Positions 25,487 to 36,002 of a DNA stretch of 64,000 nt are shown here, one piece after another. The DNA is taken from positions 80,529 to 144,528 of the forward strand of contig CAIWXW010000087.1 of the NCBI GenBank assembly GCA_903916755.1, read 5' to 3'. Every line of letters starts with the position of its first letter. Position 1 is the first letter of the stretch. Source of the stretch: an uncultured Opitutaceae bacterium. Its GTDB lineage: Bacteria; Verrucomicrobiota; Verrucomicrobiia; Opitutales; Opitutaceae. The notes beneath the pieces were generated by a model that was not told where the DNA came from, did not search any database, and was given only the letters and a program-made list of their open reading frames with translations. Position numbers and translations under genes: made by a program.

Positions 25487-28400
25487 GTGAACATCCTCTT
25501 CGTCAACTATGGCGATTTCACCACCAATAGCCTGAACCATATTGGGGGCTTTGCCCGCGAGCTTGGCGCCGCGGGCCACGCCTGCGCCGTGGCGGTTCCA
25601 GCCAACCGCGAGACGATTCGGGTCGTGGCGGACCCGGCCTTCATCCCGGTGACCTATGCCGAGGCGCTGGCGCGGCCAACCCTGTTTCCCGACGGCCGTC
25701 CCGCCGACCTGATTCACGCCTGGACGCCGCGGGAGGGCGTGCGAAAGTTCGTTCTGGCCTACCAGCGGCAGGCTCGTGCCCGGCTGATATTTCACCTCGA
25801 GGACAACGAGGACTTCCTTCTCGCGTCCTGGCTGGGGCGCCCGCTGGAGGATGTCCGCCAACTGACCGAGGCCGAGCTCGCTGAGCGGACCGTGGACGCG
25901 CTTTCGCATCCCCGCCGCTATCGGCAGCTCCTCCGGGCCGCCGACGGCGTAACGGTGATTGTCGACACGCTCCGGGCGTTTGTGCCCGCCGGCGTGCCCT
26001 CGGCCCTCCTCGAGCCGGGCATTGATTTCAGCCAAGCCCCGCCGACACCCGACCCGGGATGGCGCCGGGAGCTCGGGCTGCGCGATGACGAACGGGTGAT
26101 CGCGTTCACGGGGAGCAACACTTTCGTCAACGAGCCCGAGATGCGGGAGCTTTATCTCGCGGTGGAACTGCTGAACCGCCGGGGGATCCCCACCCGCCTT
26201 GTGCGGACCGGATTCAACTCGCCCGCGTTCGAGGCCTCCCTGCCCGCTGCCGTCAAAGCCTGTGTCCTTGACCTCGGCTTTATCGAGAAACCCCGGCTCC
26301 GCCGCCTGCTGGCCCTGGCCGATGTCCTCGTCCAGCCGGGTCACACCGGGCCATTCAACGATTACCGGCTGCCTTCCAAGCTGCCGGAGTTCCTCGCCGC
26401 GGGCCGGCCGGTGGTCCTTCCTCCTGCCAACCTCGGTCGTGAGCTCCGGGACGGCGTCGATGCGGTCATCCTCCACCGCGGCGATCCCGAGGACATCGCC
26501 GACGCCTGCGCGAGGATATTAGGTGATCCCACCCTGGCCCGGGAATTGGGCCGGAATGCCGCCCAATTTGCCCGGCGGCGCTTCGACCTCGCGGCCAACA
26601 CCCGGGGCTTGGCCGCCTTTTACGACGATATCTGCGCCCTCCCGACAGCCCGTGGCTCGACGGCTTCGCTGGCCGACTCGAGGACGGAGATTTCCCTGTC
26701 GGTCGAGGCTCTGGTGGAGAAGATCCGCGAGCCGGCCGACAAGGCCCTGGCCGCTGATTTGATTGCGCTGGTTGCCGGCCTGGAAACCGGGACCGCGACC
26801 GCCGGAGAGACCCGGCGCCTGGAAAAGGAGCGGGACGAATGGCGGCTGAAGCACGATCTGACCCGGCAGCATGGCTCCAATCTCGAGGAACGGCTGAAGC
26901 TGACCGAGCGGCACGGCAAGACCCTCGTCCGTGAGCTCACCGAGAGCCGGACCGGCCTGCGCCGCCTTGAGGGACAAATGGCTCTCAACGAGAAACTGCT
27001 CGCCGCCACCCGGCTCCAGGCCATCCAGCTGAGCGATCAGCTCGACGCCGCCAAACGTGCCCTGGCTGAAACGGGGGAGCGACTGCGCCAACGCGACGCC
27101 AAGGTCCGGACCATGCAGGAAGCCTTTTCCTGGCGGGCAACCGCGCCCCTCCGCCTTCTGCGCCGCAAGCTGATCGACCCCTGGCGCCGGCCGGCCGCCC
27201 CGGCGCCCAGCCCCGTGCCGCCCCCGTCGGCCCCTCTCCCGGTCGGAAAGACCGCCGCAGCCGCTCCGCCGCCGGTCGAGATCTGGCACAGCGTGGACAA
27301 TCCGCAGAGCTGGAGCCTGCCACCCCGGCGCACCCTCCTGCGCGGCTGGGCGTTTGCCACCGACGGGAGCAAGCTGACCGGGATCCGTGCGGTCCTGGCC
27401 AACCGCATCGTGAACGGCTCCTACGGCTTCAAGCGGCTCGACGTCCTCGCCTCAACCCGGGGTAAGGCCCAGGCCGAATACTCCGGCTGGAAGATCGAGG
27501 TCGATCTGGTCGAGACTGACACCTTCCTCAACATCGAGGCGGCCGATGAAGGTGGCACCTGGCACCATTTCTTCCACACCGCCCTCCAGGTCGGCGAAGG
27601 GCTCGGCCCCCTGGACTTCACGTCCTATGAGAAGTGGCTCGAGGTCTACGACCGTGCCACGCCCGAGGCGCTGCGCGAGCAGGCCGACCGCGCCGGCATC
27701 CTGGTCCGGCAGCCGGTCATCTCGGTCATCATGCCGACCTACAACACCCCGGAACGGTGGCTCCGGCGGGCGATCGCCTCACTGCAGGAGCAGTCCTATC
27801 CGCGCTGGGAGCTCTGCATCGCCGACGACGGGTCGACCGCCGCGCACGTGCGTCCGATCCTGGAGGAGGCGCGGCGGGCCGACGTCCGGATCAAGGTCGA
27901 TTTCCGAGAAAAGAACGGCCACATCTCCGCCGCCTCCAATTCCGCACTGGCCCTCGCCACGGGCGAGTTTGTCGCCCTGCTCGATCACGACGACGAGCTG
28001 GCCCCTAATGCCCTCTTCGAGGTGGTCGCTGCCATCAATCTGCGGCCCGAGGTCGACTACTTCTATTCCGACGAGGACAAGATCGACGAGAACGGACGGC
28101 GGCATGAACCTTACTTCAAGCCAGACTGGCTCCCGGACCTGTTTCTCGGCCAGAACTACACCTCCCATTTCTCGGTCTTCCAGGCCGCGCGCATGCGCAT
28201 GATCGGCGGTTTCCGCGTCGGCTACGAGGGCAGCCAGGATTGGGACCTGACGCTCCGCTTCACCGAGGGGCTCGCTTCGGACCGGATCCTCCACATTCCA
28301 AAGATCCTTTACCACTGGCGGGCGATTCCCGGCTCAACCGCGCTGCAGCTCTCAGAGAAGAACTACCCGGTCGAAGCCGCCCGCCGCGCGCTGGTCGATC

Positions 28401-29380
28401 ACCTGGCACGCACGGGTGAAAAGGCGGAATTGCTGCCGGTGCCGGGCGATCACTGGCGGGTGCGCTATCTCCTCCCCGAGGCTCCGCCGCTCGTCTCGCT
28501 GATCATTCCGACCCGCAACGGATTCGAGCTGGTCCGCCGTTGCATCGATAGCCTGCTGGAGAAGACCACCTATCCGAACTTCGAGATCCTCCTGGTCGAC
28601 AATGGCTCGGACGATCCGGCGTCGCTGGCCTATTTTGCGACGTTGGCCGATGGCAGTCATCCGCGCCTCACGCCGCAGCACACCGCCCGCGTGCTGCGGT
28701 ACGATGCGCCCTTCAACTACTCGGCGCTCAACAATTTCGCGGTCAAGCAGGCCGGTGGCACCCTGATCGGGCTCCTCAACAACGACCTCGAGGTCATCAC
28801 CCCGGACTGGCTCGAGGAGATGGCGGCTCAGGCCCTGCGGCCGGCCATCGGCTGCGTCGGGGCGATGCTCTATTATCCCAACGACACGATCCAACACGCC
28901 GGCACGGTCCTGGGCCTCGGAGGGGTGGCCGGCCACGCGTTCCGCGACTTTGCGCGTGGCAGCGAGGGGAAATTCAACCGGGCGCGCCTGGTGCAGAACT
29001 ACACGGCGGTGACGGCGGCCTGCCTCATCGTGCGGAAAGCCGTTTACGAGCAGGTCGGAGGCCTGGACGAAGGGACGCTTGCCGTGGCGTTCAACGACGT
29101 CGATTTCTGCCTCAAGGTCCGCGCCGCCGGCTATCGCAATCTCTGGACCCCCTTCGCGGAGTTTTACCACCACGAGTCCGCGAGCCGCGGGGCCGACGAT
29201 ACTCCAGAAAAGGAAAGCCGCTTCCGCCACGAGGTGGAGACCATGCTCCGCCGCTGGGGCGAGGCGCTCCAGCGTGACCCCGCGTACAATCCCAACCTGA
29301 CCCTCGAGCTGAACGACTTCTCGCTGGCCTCGCCCCCCCAGCCCTGGTCGCCCCTGCTCACCGAGCCGGTTCCGGCCTAG
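25487..29380 (+). CDS. Three-domain glycosyltransferase (GT4-like + GT2 + GT2)
   Basis: 1297 residues from GTG 25487. Residues 1-395 look like a GT4/GT-B enzyme (NYGDFTTNSLNHIGGFARELG at the start, DVLVQPGHTGPFNDYRLPSKLPEF near 283). Residues 430-560 are charged and coiled-coil-like, ending WRATAPLRLLRRKLIDPW. Residues 600-735 form a beta-rich segment (RTLLRGWAFATDGSKLTG). A first GT2 domain starts near 743 with SVIMPTYNTP, ADDGS and LDHDDEL, then YSDEDKID. A second starts near 1001 with SLIIPTRNG, VDNGSDD, LNNDLEV and FNDVDFCLKVR. Such fused enzymes assemble surface polysaccharides in the cytoplasm; each domain may add a different sugar. The three activities in one chain suggest synthesis of a repeat unit. 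The specific sugars are unknown. Confidence 0.87.
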   Translation: MNILFVNYGDFTTNSLNHIGGFARELGAAGHACAVAVPANRETIRVVADPAFIPVTYAEALARPTLFPDGRPADLIHAWTPREGVRKFVLAYQRQARARLIFHLEDNEDFLLASWLGRPLEDVRQLTEAELAERTVDALSHPRRYRQLLRAADGVTVIVDTLRAFVPAGVPSALLEPGIDFSQAPPTPDPGWRRELGLRDDERVIAFTGSNTFVNEPEMRELYLAVELLNRRGIPTRLVRTGFNSPAFEASLPAAVKACVLDLGFIEKPRLRRLLALADVLVQPGHTGPFNDYRLPSKLPEFLAAGRPVVLPPANLGRELRDGVDAVILHRGDPEDIADACARILGDPTLARELGRNAAQFARRRFDLAANTRGLAAFYDDICALPTARGSTASLADSRTEISLSVEALVEKIREPADKALAADLIALVAGLETGTATAGETRRLEKERDEWRLKHDLTRQHGSNLEERLKLTERHGKTLVRELTESRTGLRRLEGQMALNEKLLAATRLQAIQLSDQLDAAKRALAETGERLRQRDAKVRTMQEAFSWRATAPLRLLRRKLIDPWRRPAAPAPSPVPPPSAPLPVGKTAAAAPPPVEIWHSVDNPQSWSLPPRRTLLRGWAFATDGSKLTGIRAVLANRIVNGSYGFKRLDVLASTRGKAQAEYSGWKIEVDLVETDTFLNIEAADEGGTWHHFFHTALQVGEGLGPLDFTSYEKWLEVYDRATPEALREQADRAGILVRQPVISVIMPTYNTPERWLRRAIASLQEQSYPRWELCIADDGSTAAHVRPILEEARRADVRIKVDFREKNGHISAASNSALALATGEFVALLDHDDELAPNALFEVVAAINLRPEVDYFYSDEDKIDENGRRHEPYFKPDWLPDLFLGQNYTSHFSVFQAARMRMIGGFRVGYEGSQDWDLTLRFTEGLASDRILHIPKILYHWRAIPGSTALQLSEKNYPVEAARRALVDHLARTGEKAELLPVPGDHWRVRYLLPEAPPLVSLIIPTRNGFELVRRCIDSLLEKTTYPNFEILLVDNGSDDPASLAYFATLADGSHPRLTPQHTARVLRYDAPFNYSALNNFAVKQAGGTLIGLLNNDLEVITPDWLEEMAAQALRPAIGCVGAMLYYPNDTIQHAGTVLGLGGVAGHAFRDFARGSEGKFNRARLVQNYTAVTAACLIVRKAVYEQVGGLDEGTLAVAFNDVDFCLKVRAAGYRNLWTPFAEFYHHESASRGADDTPEKESRFRHEVETMLRRWGEALQRDPAYNPNLTLELNDFSLASPPQPWSPLLTEPVPA

Positions 29381-29387
29381 GATCGCT

Positions 29388-31289
29388 GTGCGCGAACCCT
29401 CGTACCCACCGGCCACGGCGGACCGCCGCCGCTTGGCCCGCTGGCTGGTCCTGGCCGCGCTATTGTGCGCCATCCTCGCGGGAAAGTTTCAGCTGATCGA
29501 CCGATACGGGAGCGACCTGCCCTATTGGGACCAATGGGACGCGGAAGGGGACAACCTGCTCCGTCCCTATAACGAGGGGCGCCTGCATCTCGCCCACCTG
29601 TTCGCGGCTCATGCCGAGCACCGCATCTTCTTCACCCGCGTCGAGGTCCTCTCCCTCTTTCTGGCCAATTCCCACCAATGGGACGCCCGCCTGGAGATGG
29701 TGGTGAATGCCGGCCTGCACACGGTGTTCGCGCTGCTGCTGGCCGCACTCGCCGTCCGGCTCCTGCCGCTGCCGGCGGCCGCCGCCTATGCCGGGGTCCT
29801 GGCCTACCTGTGCACCGCCCCGGCGGCCTGGGAAAATATTCTGGGCGGCTTTCAGTCCCAATTCTATTTTTTACTGCTGCTTACCTCGGCGCACTTGGCC
29901 GGCACGCTCCTCGCCCGCCCCACCTGGCGCAACCGCCTCCTGGCGACGCTGGCCGGCGCCGCGGCGCTCGTCTGCATGGGCTCGGGCCTGATGTCGGCCC
30001 TCGCGATCATCGTCGTGCTGGCCCTCGAGTGGCTGCGTAAGCGGCGGCTCAGCCGCCTGCAAATCGCCATGATCGCCCTCAACCTCGCCCTGTGCGTTGT
30101 CGCGGTGCTCATCCGCAGTGATTCGACCGCCAACAACTGGGCCCGGGCGGCGAGCTTTCCCGCCTGGGCTGCCGCAGTATGGCACGAATTCAAGTGGCCG
30201 GTCAACCAGCCCTGGATGGTCCTCCTGAACCTGGGCCCAGCCCTCCTGCTCGGCGCGGCCTGGTGGCGCGGGCGCGTCCGCTCGCCGGCCGCACCTCTCC
30301 TGCTCGCCGGCTGGCTCTGGTACCTGTTTCAGTCGATCGCGCTCGCCTATGCGCGCGGCGTGGTCGAGCACGCCTCCTTTTCTTACCGGTACACCGACCT
30401 GCGTGCCATCGGCTTCCTGACCGATGCGCTCGCGCTGGGCGTTCTGGCGGCGGAGGCCGGATCGGCCCGGGTCCGCCGAGCCTGGCTCGCCGGCGCCGGC
30501 CTGGTGGCCGTCGTCGCCTTGGCCGGCCTGCTGCAGCAGTCCCAGAAGGGCAAGGTCGACTTCCTCTCCCGCTTTCCCGTGATCAACGAGGCACGGATCG
30601 AGTCGGTCCGGCAATACGTCACCCATCACGACGCGGCCTTTTTCGAGCGCGAGCCTTGGACCCAGCTGCCCTATCCTAACGTGCAGCGGCTCGCCATGCT
30701 CCTGGACCTGCCGTCGCTCCGCGTCACGCTGCCCACCTCGGTGCGGCCCCCGATCCCGTGGGAGATCGAACCCGTGCCCGCAGGAGCCAACGCTTCAATC
30801 GACTATCCGGCGGAAGGTCCGGCTGGTGCGGTCCCCCTGGGATTGGAAGCGCGTTATTTCAAGGAGGGCGAGGGCATCGCCAGCCGGGTCCAGTTGATCA
30901 CCGAGCCCTTTGCCACCGACCAGCGGCTGGTCAGCCTCTATGTCGCCGGCGATCCGGCGTCCGGGTTGAAACTCGCCCTCCTCGGCGCGGCCGGCGACCG
31001 CCACTGGAGTTCCGACCACCTGGATATGCAGCCGGCCCGCTGGACCCGGGTGAATTTCTATGTCACCCCCGGCCTCTATCGCCTTGAGGCCGTCGCGCAG
31101 GCGGATGGCTGGGCCGCCCTGTCCCAGCCCTTTACTGAAACCTTCCTCTCCCACGGGGCAGAAATCGCCGTGCGATCAGGACCTCGGCTGGGCGCAACGC
31201 TGGCCGCCGTCCTGGGCCTTGCCGCGCTGGCAGTGATGGCCTCCAGCCGCGACGCCGGCCGCTGGCCCCAGCCGGCGCCGGACCTGTAG
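29388..31289 (+). CDS. Polytopic membrane protein, GT-C-like, unknown function
   Basis: 633 residues. One helix near residue 20 is followed by YGSDLPYWDQWDAEGDNL and HLFAAHAEHRIFFTRV, a long periplasmic loop with acidic residues as in GT-C enzymes. About nine further helices run to residue 385. A soluble stretch of about 200 residues with a beta-rich pattern (GLEARYFKEGEG, WTRVNFYVTPGLYRLEAV) precedes a last helix near residue 605. The start follows the fused glycosyltransferase by only seven bases, so the two probably form one operon. A glycosyltransferase or polymerase role in the same polysaccharide is inference. Confidence 0.72.
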   Translation: MREPSYPPATADRRRLARWLVLAALLCAILAGKFQLIDRYGSDLPYWDQWDAEGDNLLRPYNEGRLHLAHLFAAHAEHRIFFTRVEVLSLFLANSHQWDARLEMVVNAGLHTVFALLLAALAVRLLPLPAAAAYAGVLAYLCTAPAAWENILGGFQSQFYFLLLLTSAHLAGTLLARPTWRNRLLATLAGAAALVCMGSGLMSALAIIVVLALEWLRKRRLSRLQIAMIALNLALCVVAVLIRSDSTANNWARAASFPAWAAAVWHEFKWPVNQPWMVLLNLGPALLLGAAWWRGRVRSPAAPLLLAGWLWYLFQSIALAYARGVVEHASFSYRYTDLRAIGFLTDALALGVLAAEAGSARVRRAWLAGAGLVAVVALAGLLQQSQKGKVDFLSRFPVINEARIESVRQYVTHHDAAFFEREPWTQLPYPNVQRLAMLLDLPSLRVTLPTSVRPPIPWEIEPVPAGANASIDYPAEGPAGAVPLGLEARYFKEGEGIASRVQLITEPFATDQRLVSLYVAGDPASGLKLALLGAAGDRHWSSDHLDMQPARWTRVNFYVTPGLYRLEAVAQADGWAALSQPFTETFLSHGAEIAVRSGPRLGATLAAVLGLAALAVMASSRDAGRWPQPAPDL

Positions 31290-31335
31290 CCAAAGCTTGG
31301 CCACGCCCGGATCTTCCCTACGCTCCCCCCCCCCG

Positions 31336-32073
31336 ATGCCTCCCCGCGTCCTCAAGCTTTCCGTCATCGTTCCCGTCTTCAACGAGCGGGCAACCGTGCG
31401 CGAGGCGCTCGATGCGATCGTGGCCAAGGATATCGCGAATTTTGAGCTCGAAATCATCGTCATCGAGAGCAACTCGACCGATGGCTCGCGGGAGATCGTG
31501 CAATACTACCAGGGTCATCCGCGCGTGCAGATCATCCTCGAGGAGCAGCCCCGCGGCAAGGGGCACGCGGTGCGGCAGGGGCTGGCACGTGCGTCCGGCG
31601 ACATCATCCTGATCCAGGACGCCGACCTGGAGTACAACCTGGACGACTATGAGGAGCTCTTGTCGCCGATCGTGACCGGCCGGCAGACCTTCGTCCTCGG
31701 CTCGCGCCACGGCCAAGGCGGCTGGGCAATCCGCAAGTTTAGCGACCAGCCGCTGCATGCGCTGGTGCTCAATCTCGCCCACTGGACCTTCACTCTCATG
31801 ATCAACGCGTCCCTGGGCATCTGGCTCAAGGACCCTTTCACGATGTACAAGGTCTTCCACCGCCGCTGCCTCGAGGGCCTGACCTTCGAATGCAACCGGT
31901 TCGATTTCGACTGGGAGCTCCTGATCAAGCTGGTGCGGAAAGGCCACCGGCCGATCGAGATCCCGATCAGCTACGAGTCGCGGTCGTTCAAGGAGGGAAA
32001 GAAGATCTCCATGTTCCGCGATCCAATCACGTGGGTGCGGGCGCTCGTCAAGTACCGCTTCGTGAAGCTCTAG
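31336..32073 (+). CDS. GT2 glycosyltransferase, polyprenyl-phosphate sugar synthase-like
   Basis: 245 residues from the ATG at 31336. The GT-A core shows LSVIVPVFNERATV, VIESNSTDGSREIV in place of the usual DDGS, GKGHAVRQGLARASGDIILIQDADLEY with the DxD-like metal site, and KDPFTMYKVFHRRCL. There is no C-terminal membrane helix pair. This pattern is like DPM1/ArnC-type enzymes that load a sugar onto polyprenyl phosphate, the donor used by GT-C enzymes. A run of ten C residues (31325-31334) ends one base before the ATG, exactly where a ribosome-binding site would be. A TTG at 31297 would add 13 residues. Confidence 0.83.
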   Translation: MPPRVLKLSVIVPVFNERATVREALDAIVAKDIANFELEIIVIESNSTDGSREIVQYYQGHPRVQIILEEQPRGKGHAVRQGLARASGDIILIQDADLEYNLDDYEELLSPIVTGRQTFVLGSRHGQGGWAIRKFSDQPLHALVLNLAHWTFTLMINASLGIWLKDPFTMYKVFHRRCLEGLTFECNRFDFDWELLIKLVRKGHRPIEIPISYESRSFKEGKKISMFRDPITWVRALVKYRFVKL

Positions 32074-32098
32074 GCCCGGCGCCCCGCCCTTTCCGCCC

Positions 32099-33524
32099 AT
32101 GTCCCCGTCCCCTGCGGTTCGGCCAACCCCGCCCGCTCGCCCTTGGTACGCGCGGCTGCCGCGACAGCCGCACGCCGTTTTCCTCTGCCTGGCGCTGACA
32201 TTCGGTCTGGGTGTGCTGGCGGCCAATCCGCCGTTCCAGGCACCGGACGAGTGGGAGAATTTCTACCGGGCCTTCCAGGTCAGCGAGGGCACAATCGTGG
32301 GCGAGAAATCGGAAACGGGGGCCGGCGGCATGCTGCCGGGCTCGCTGGGCTTCGCCGCCGCCCCCATGGGCATCGCCTTCCATCCTGAGCGGAAGATGAG
32401 CGGCGCGATCTTCCGGCAGATGCTGTACCCAATCTTCACCGACTGGCACGGGGCACCGAGGGGGTTCATGGATTTCCGCCACACCGTCATCTACGCGCCG
32501 GTCGGTTACGCGCCGCAGGCGCTGGGCATCGACCTCGGGAAGCTGCTCACGCTCGGCGACCTGGGTGTCATGTACCTGGCCCGCCTCGCCGGCTTCGCCG
32601 CCTGCGTGGGCCTCGGCTACACCGCGCTGCGCCGGATGCCCTTCTACCGTTGGAGCCTGATGCTCCTCCTCTTGGCGCCCATGGGGTTCTATCTCATGGG
32701 CTCGATCGCCCAGGATGGCGTCCTGATCGGCGAGGGCGCCCTCTTCGTCGCCGTGCTCGCCGGCCTGGCGGCGAACCCTGGCCGGGCGCCCACGCGGGGG
32801 GAATGCGCCCAGCTGCTGGTGCTGGCGGCGCTGATGCCGATTGCCAAGTTTGTCTATTTGCCGATGGCTTGCCTGGCGCTCGTGGCCGTGCTGCCCCCGC
32901 CTGTCGGGGTGGGCGGCCCGAATCGGCTTCGCCGCCGCGTTCGCCCTGGTTTGCTTGCTGCCCGTCTGGGGCTGGGGCCACGTAATTTCCTCCCTCTATA
33001 TCCCGGGACGTACGGACATTCCACTCGACCCGGTGGCCCAGCTGCACGGGGTCGCCCGTGCGCCGTGGGCCTTCGTCGCGCTGGTGGGGCGGACGCTGGC
33101 CGCGCGCGGTGGCGACATCTACCGCATGGCAGTCGGCGATCTCGGCTGGGTCGACACCGCCCTCCCCGGCTGGTTCTACCCCACGTACGGGATCGGCCTG
33201 CTGGCCTGCATCGCGGTGGAATCCGGCGGCGCGCCGCGAATGGCTTGGTGGCAGCGACTGCTCCTGCCTGCGGCCGCCCTTGCCTGCGCGCTCCTCGTCT
33301 TTCTCGCGATGTACGCCAACTGGAACGCCCCCGGCTCGCGCACGCCGATCGACGGGATCCAGGGGCGTTACTTTCTGCCGCTGGCTCCGCTGGTCCTGAT
33401 CGCCGGTCCGCGCTGGGGCGCCTGGCGCGCTCCGGCCTGGGCTCCCGCCGCGCTGGGCGGGCTACTCGGGGTGATCAGTGCGGCCGTGTGCCTGTGGGCG
33501 GTGGTTACACGCTATTATCTCTAA
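32099..33524 (+). pseudogene. DUF2142-family membrane protein, split by a frameshift
   Basis: Frame 1 from the ATG at 32099 gives the DUF2142 N-terminus (LAANPPFQAPDEWENFYRAF, YLARLAGFAACVGLGYTAL). At about 32894-32898 it reaches CCCCC, after which the frame turns to arginine- and proline-rich nonsense. The homologous C-terminus (LYIPGRTDIPLDPVAQ, DTALPGWFYPTYG, GIQGRYFLPLAPLVL, VVTRYYL) continues in the next frame to the stop at 33524. Removing one C gives LVAVLPRLSGW, aligning with LIFVWPRLDSV of the intact paralogue at 20486-22000. The restored protein would have about 474 residues. It may be a real inactivating mutation, a slippage-prone tract or an assembly error. Confidence 0.85.
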
Positions 33525-33560
33525 CCTTTAGCGGAGGGGAGGCATAGGACGTGGCTCCCA

Positions 33561-34379
33561 CTAGGCATGCAGGCTGATATTGCTCTCTGCAACCCGCCCC
33601 ATCACCGGCTCGGTCTGGAGGAGATAGGGGGCCGCTTTGTCGCGATCGAGATAGACCGGAACGGAAAGGCCCATCCGGCCGCGGGCCCGGGCCAGGCTGA
33701 CCCCCAGGACGCCAAGGCCGTATTTCAGGCTGCGACGGAAATTGATGGAGGAGGCCTCGGGGAAATACTTGGTCGGACAGGATATCTCGGCGATCCGGTA
33801 GCCCCAATGGTGGCACTGGACCAGCATCTGGTTATCGAACACGAAGTCATCCGAGTTGGCCAGGAGCGGCAGGGACGACAACACCTTCCGCGAAAAGGCC
33901 CGGTAACCCGTATGGTACTCGGACAGCTTCTGGCCGATGAGAAGGTTCTGTGCCAGGGTAAGGAATCGGTTGGAGATGTACTTGTAGAGCGGCATGCCGC
34001 CCCCCAGGGCACCCCGGCCCAGGATCCGGGAACCAATCGCCACATCGTATACGCCTGACGCAACCATTTGGGCCATAGCAGGAAGCAGGCGGGGATCGTA
34101 CTGATAGTCAGGGTGGAGCATCACCACGATATCCGCCCCCGTCGCCAGAGCCAGGGCGTAGCACGTCTTCTGGTTGCCTCCATATCCGTGGTTCCGGCGG
34201 TGGAAGGCGTAGCGCAGGCCCAGGCGCACGGTGATTTCCCTCGTTGCATCCGTGCTGTTGTCGTCCACCACGATGATGTCATCCACCACCGACCGGTCGA
34301 TCTCGGCGACGGTCTTTTCCAGCGTGGAGGCCGCGTTGTAGGCCGGCAGCACGGCGCAGACTTTGTAGTGGTTGATCAT
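33561..34379 (-). CDS. GT2 glycosyltransferase
   Basis: 272 residues from the ATG at 34379; the frame extends to 34478 but would overlap the divergent epimerase. The GT-A domain shows [56 protein letters not shown] and the later [19 protein letters not shown] and [14 protein letters not shown]. It is a family close to those that transfer sugars to polyprenyl phosphate or modify lipid-linked intermediates; there is no obvious C-terminal membrane helix. It is convergent with the broken DUF2142 gene. Its leader on the minus strand is C-rich with no Shine-Dalgarno sequence. Confidence 0.83.
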   Translation of the reverse strand: MINHYKVCAVLPAYNAASTLEKTVAEIDRSVVDDIIVVDDNSTDATREITVRLGLRYAFHRRNHGYGGNQKTCYALALATGADIVVMLHPDYQYDPRLLPAMAQMVASGVYDVAIGSRILGRGALGGGMPLYKYISNRFLTLAQNLLIGQKLSEYHTGYRAFSRKVLSSLPLLANSDDFVFDNQMLVQCHHWGYRIAEISCPTKYFPEASSINFRRSLKYGLGVLGVSLARARGRMGLSVPVYLDRDKAAPYLLQTEPVMGRVAESNISLHA

Positions 34380-34455
34380 CGGGGGAGGGGAACACCCATA
34401 GGCGGTCGAAATACCGTTGGCAAGTAACCCATTTCCGGCCAGAAACTTCCTTTTC

Positions 34456-35522
<1,067 letters not shown>

Positions 35523-35526
<4 letters not shown>

Positions 35527-35993
35527 AGCCGGCTCTGGCCGCCCTGGCTTTCATGGCTGTCGTCGCCGCCGCCGCGCGGGCCCAAAGCCCGACCGCGCTG
35601 GCCAAGGATTCTCCCTTTTCAGGGCCGGCCAGTCCGGCGGCCACCGCCGCGCGCCCGACCGAGCCGGTGCAATTGACCGGAGTCAGCGCGAGCGCGGCAG
35701 GCGTCCGGCTTTGCCTCTATGACCTGGCGACCCGGCACAGCCGCTGGCTCGGGGTCGGCGCCGCCGCCGATGGCATTCAGGTCGTCAGCTATGACGAGAA
35801 CCGCCAGGCGGCGGTGATTTCCCTGGGCGGCGTCCAGCATACCGTGACCTTGCAGGAATGGCAGACGGCCTCCCTGGCCGCGGCCAGCCCGGAAGCGAAG
35901 GCGCGGGAAGCGCGGCTGCTGAGCGGCGACCTGCTGGATATCGGGCTGCAGCAGCGCAAGGCCGCTGCGGCGCAAAAATCCGCGGGCAACTAG
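35523..35993 (+). CDS. Small secreted protein of unknown function
   Basis: 156 residues. [18 protein letters not shown] then RAQS is a signal peptide with an Ala-rich core and likely cleavage after ARA. The mature part is short; a beta-rich stretch ([38 protein letters not shown]) resembles the PilP/GspC-type HR-domain fold, but too weakly to assign. The start overlaps the epimerase stop (ATGA), and the next gene begins nine bases after its stop, so it is embedded in the nucleotide-sugar operon. Confidence 0.68.
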
Positions 35994-36002
35994 GAAGCCG
36001 TC

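Noticed and set aside
24932..26476. Minus-strand open frame of 514 codons
   Set aside because: Opposite the 3' end of the secreted protein and the start of the fused glycosyltransferase; no family features, typical antisense composition.
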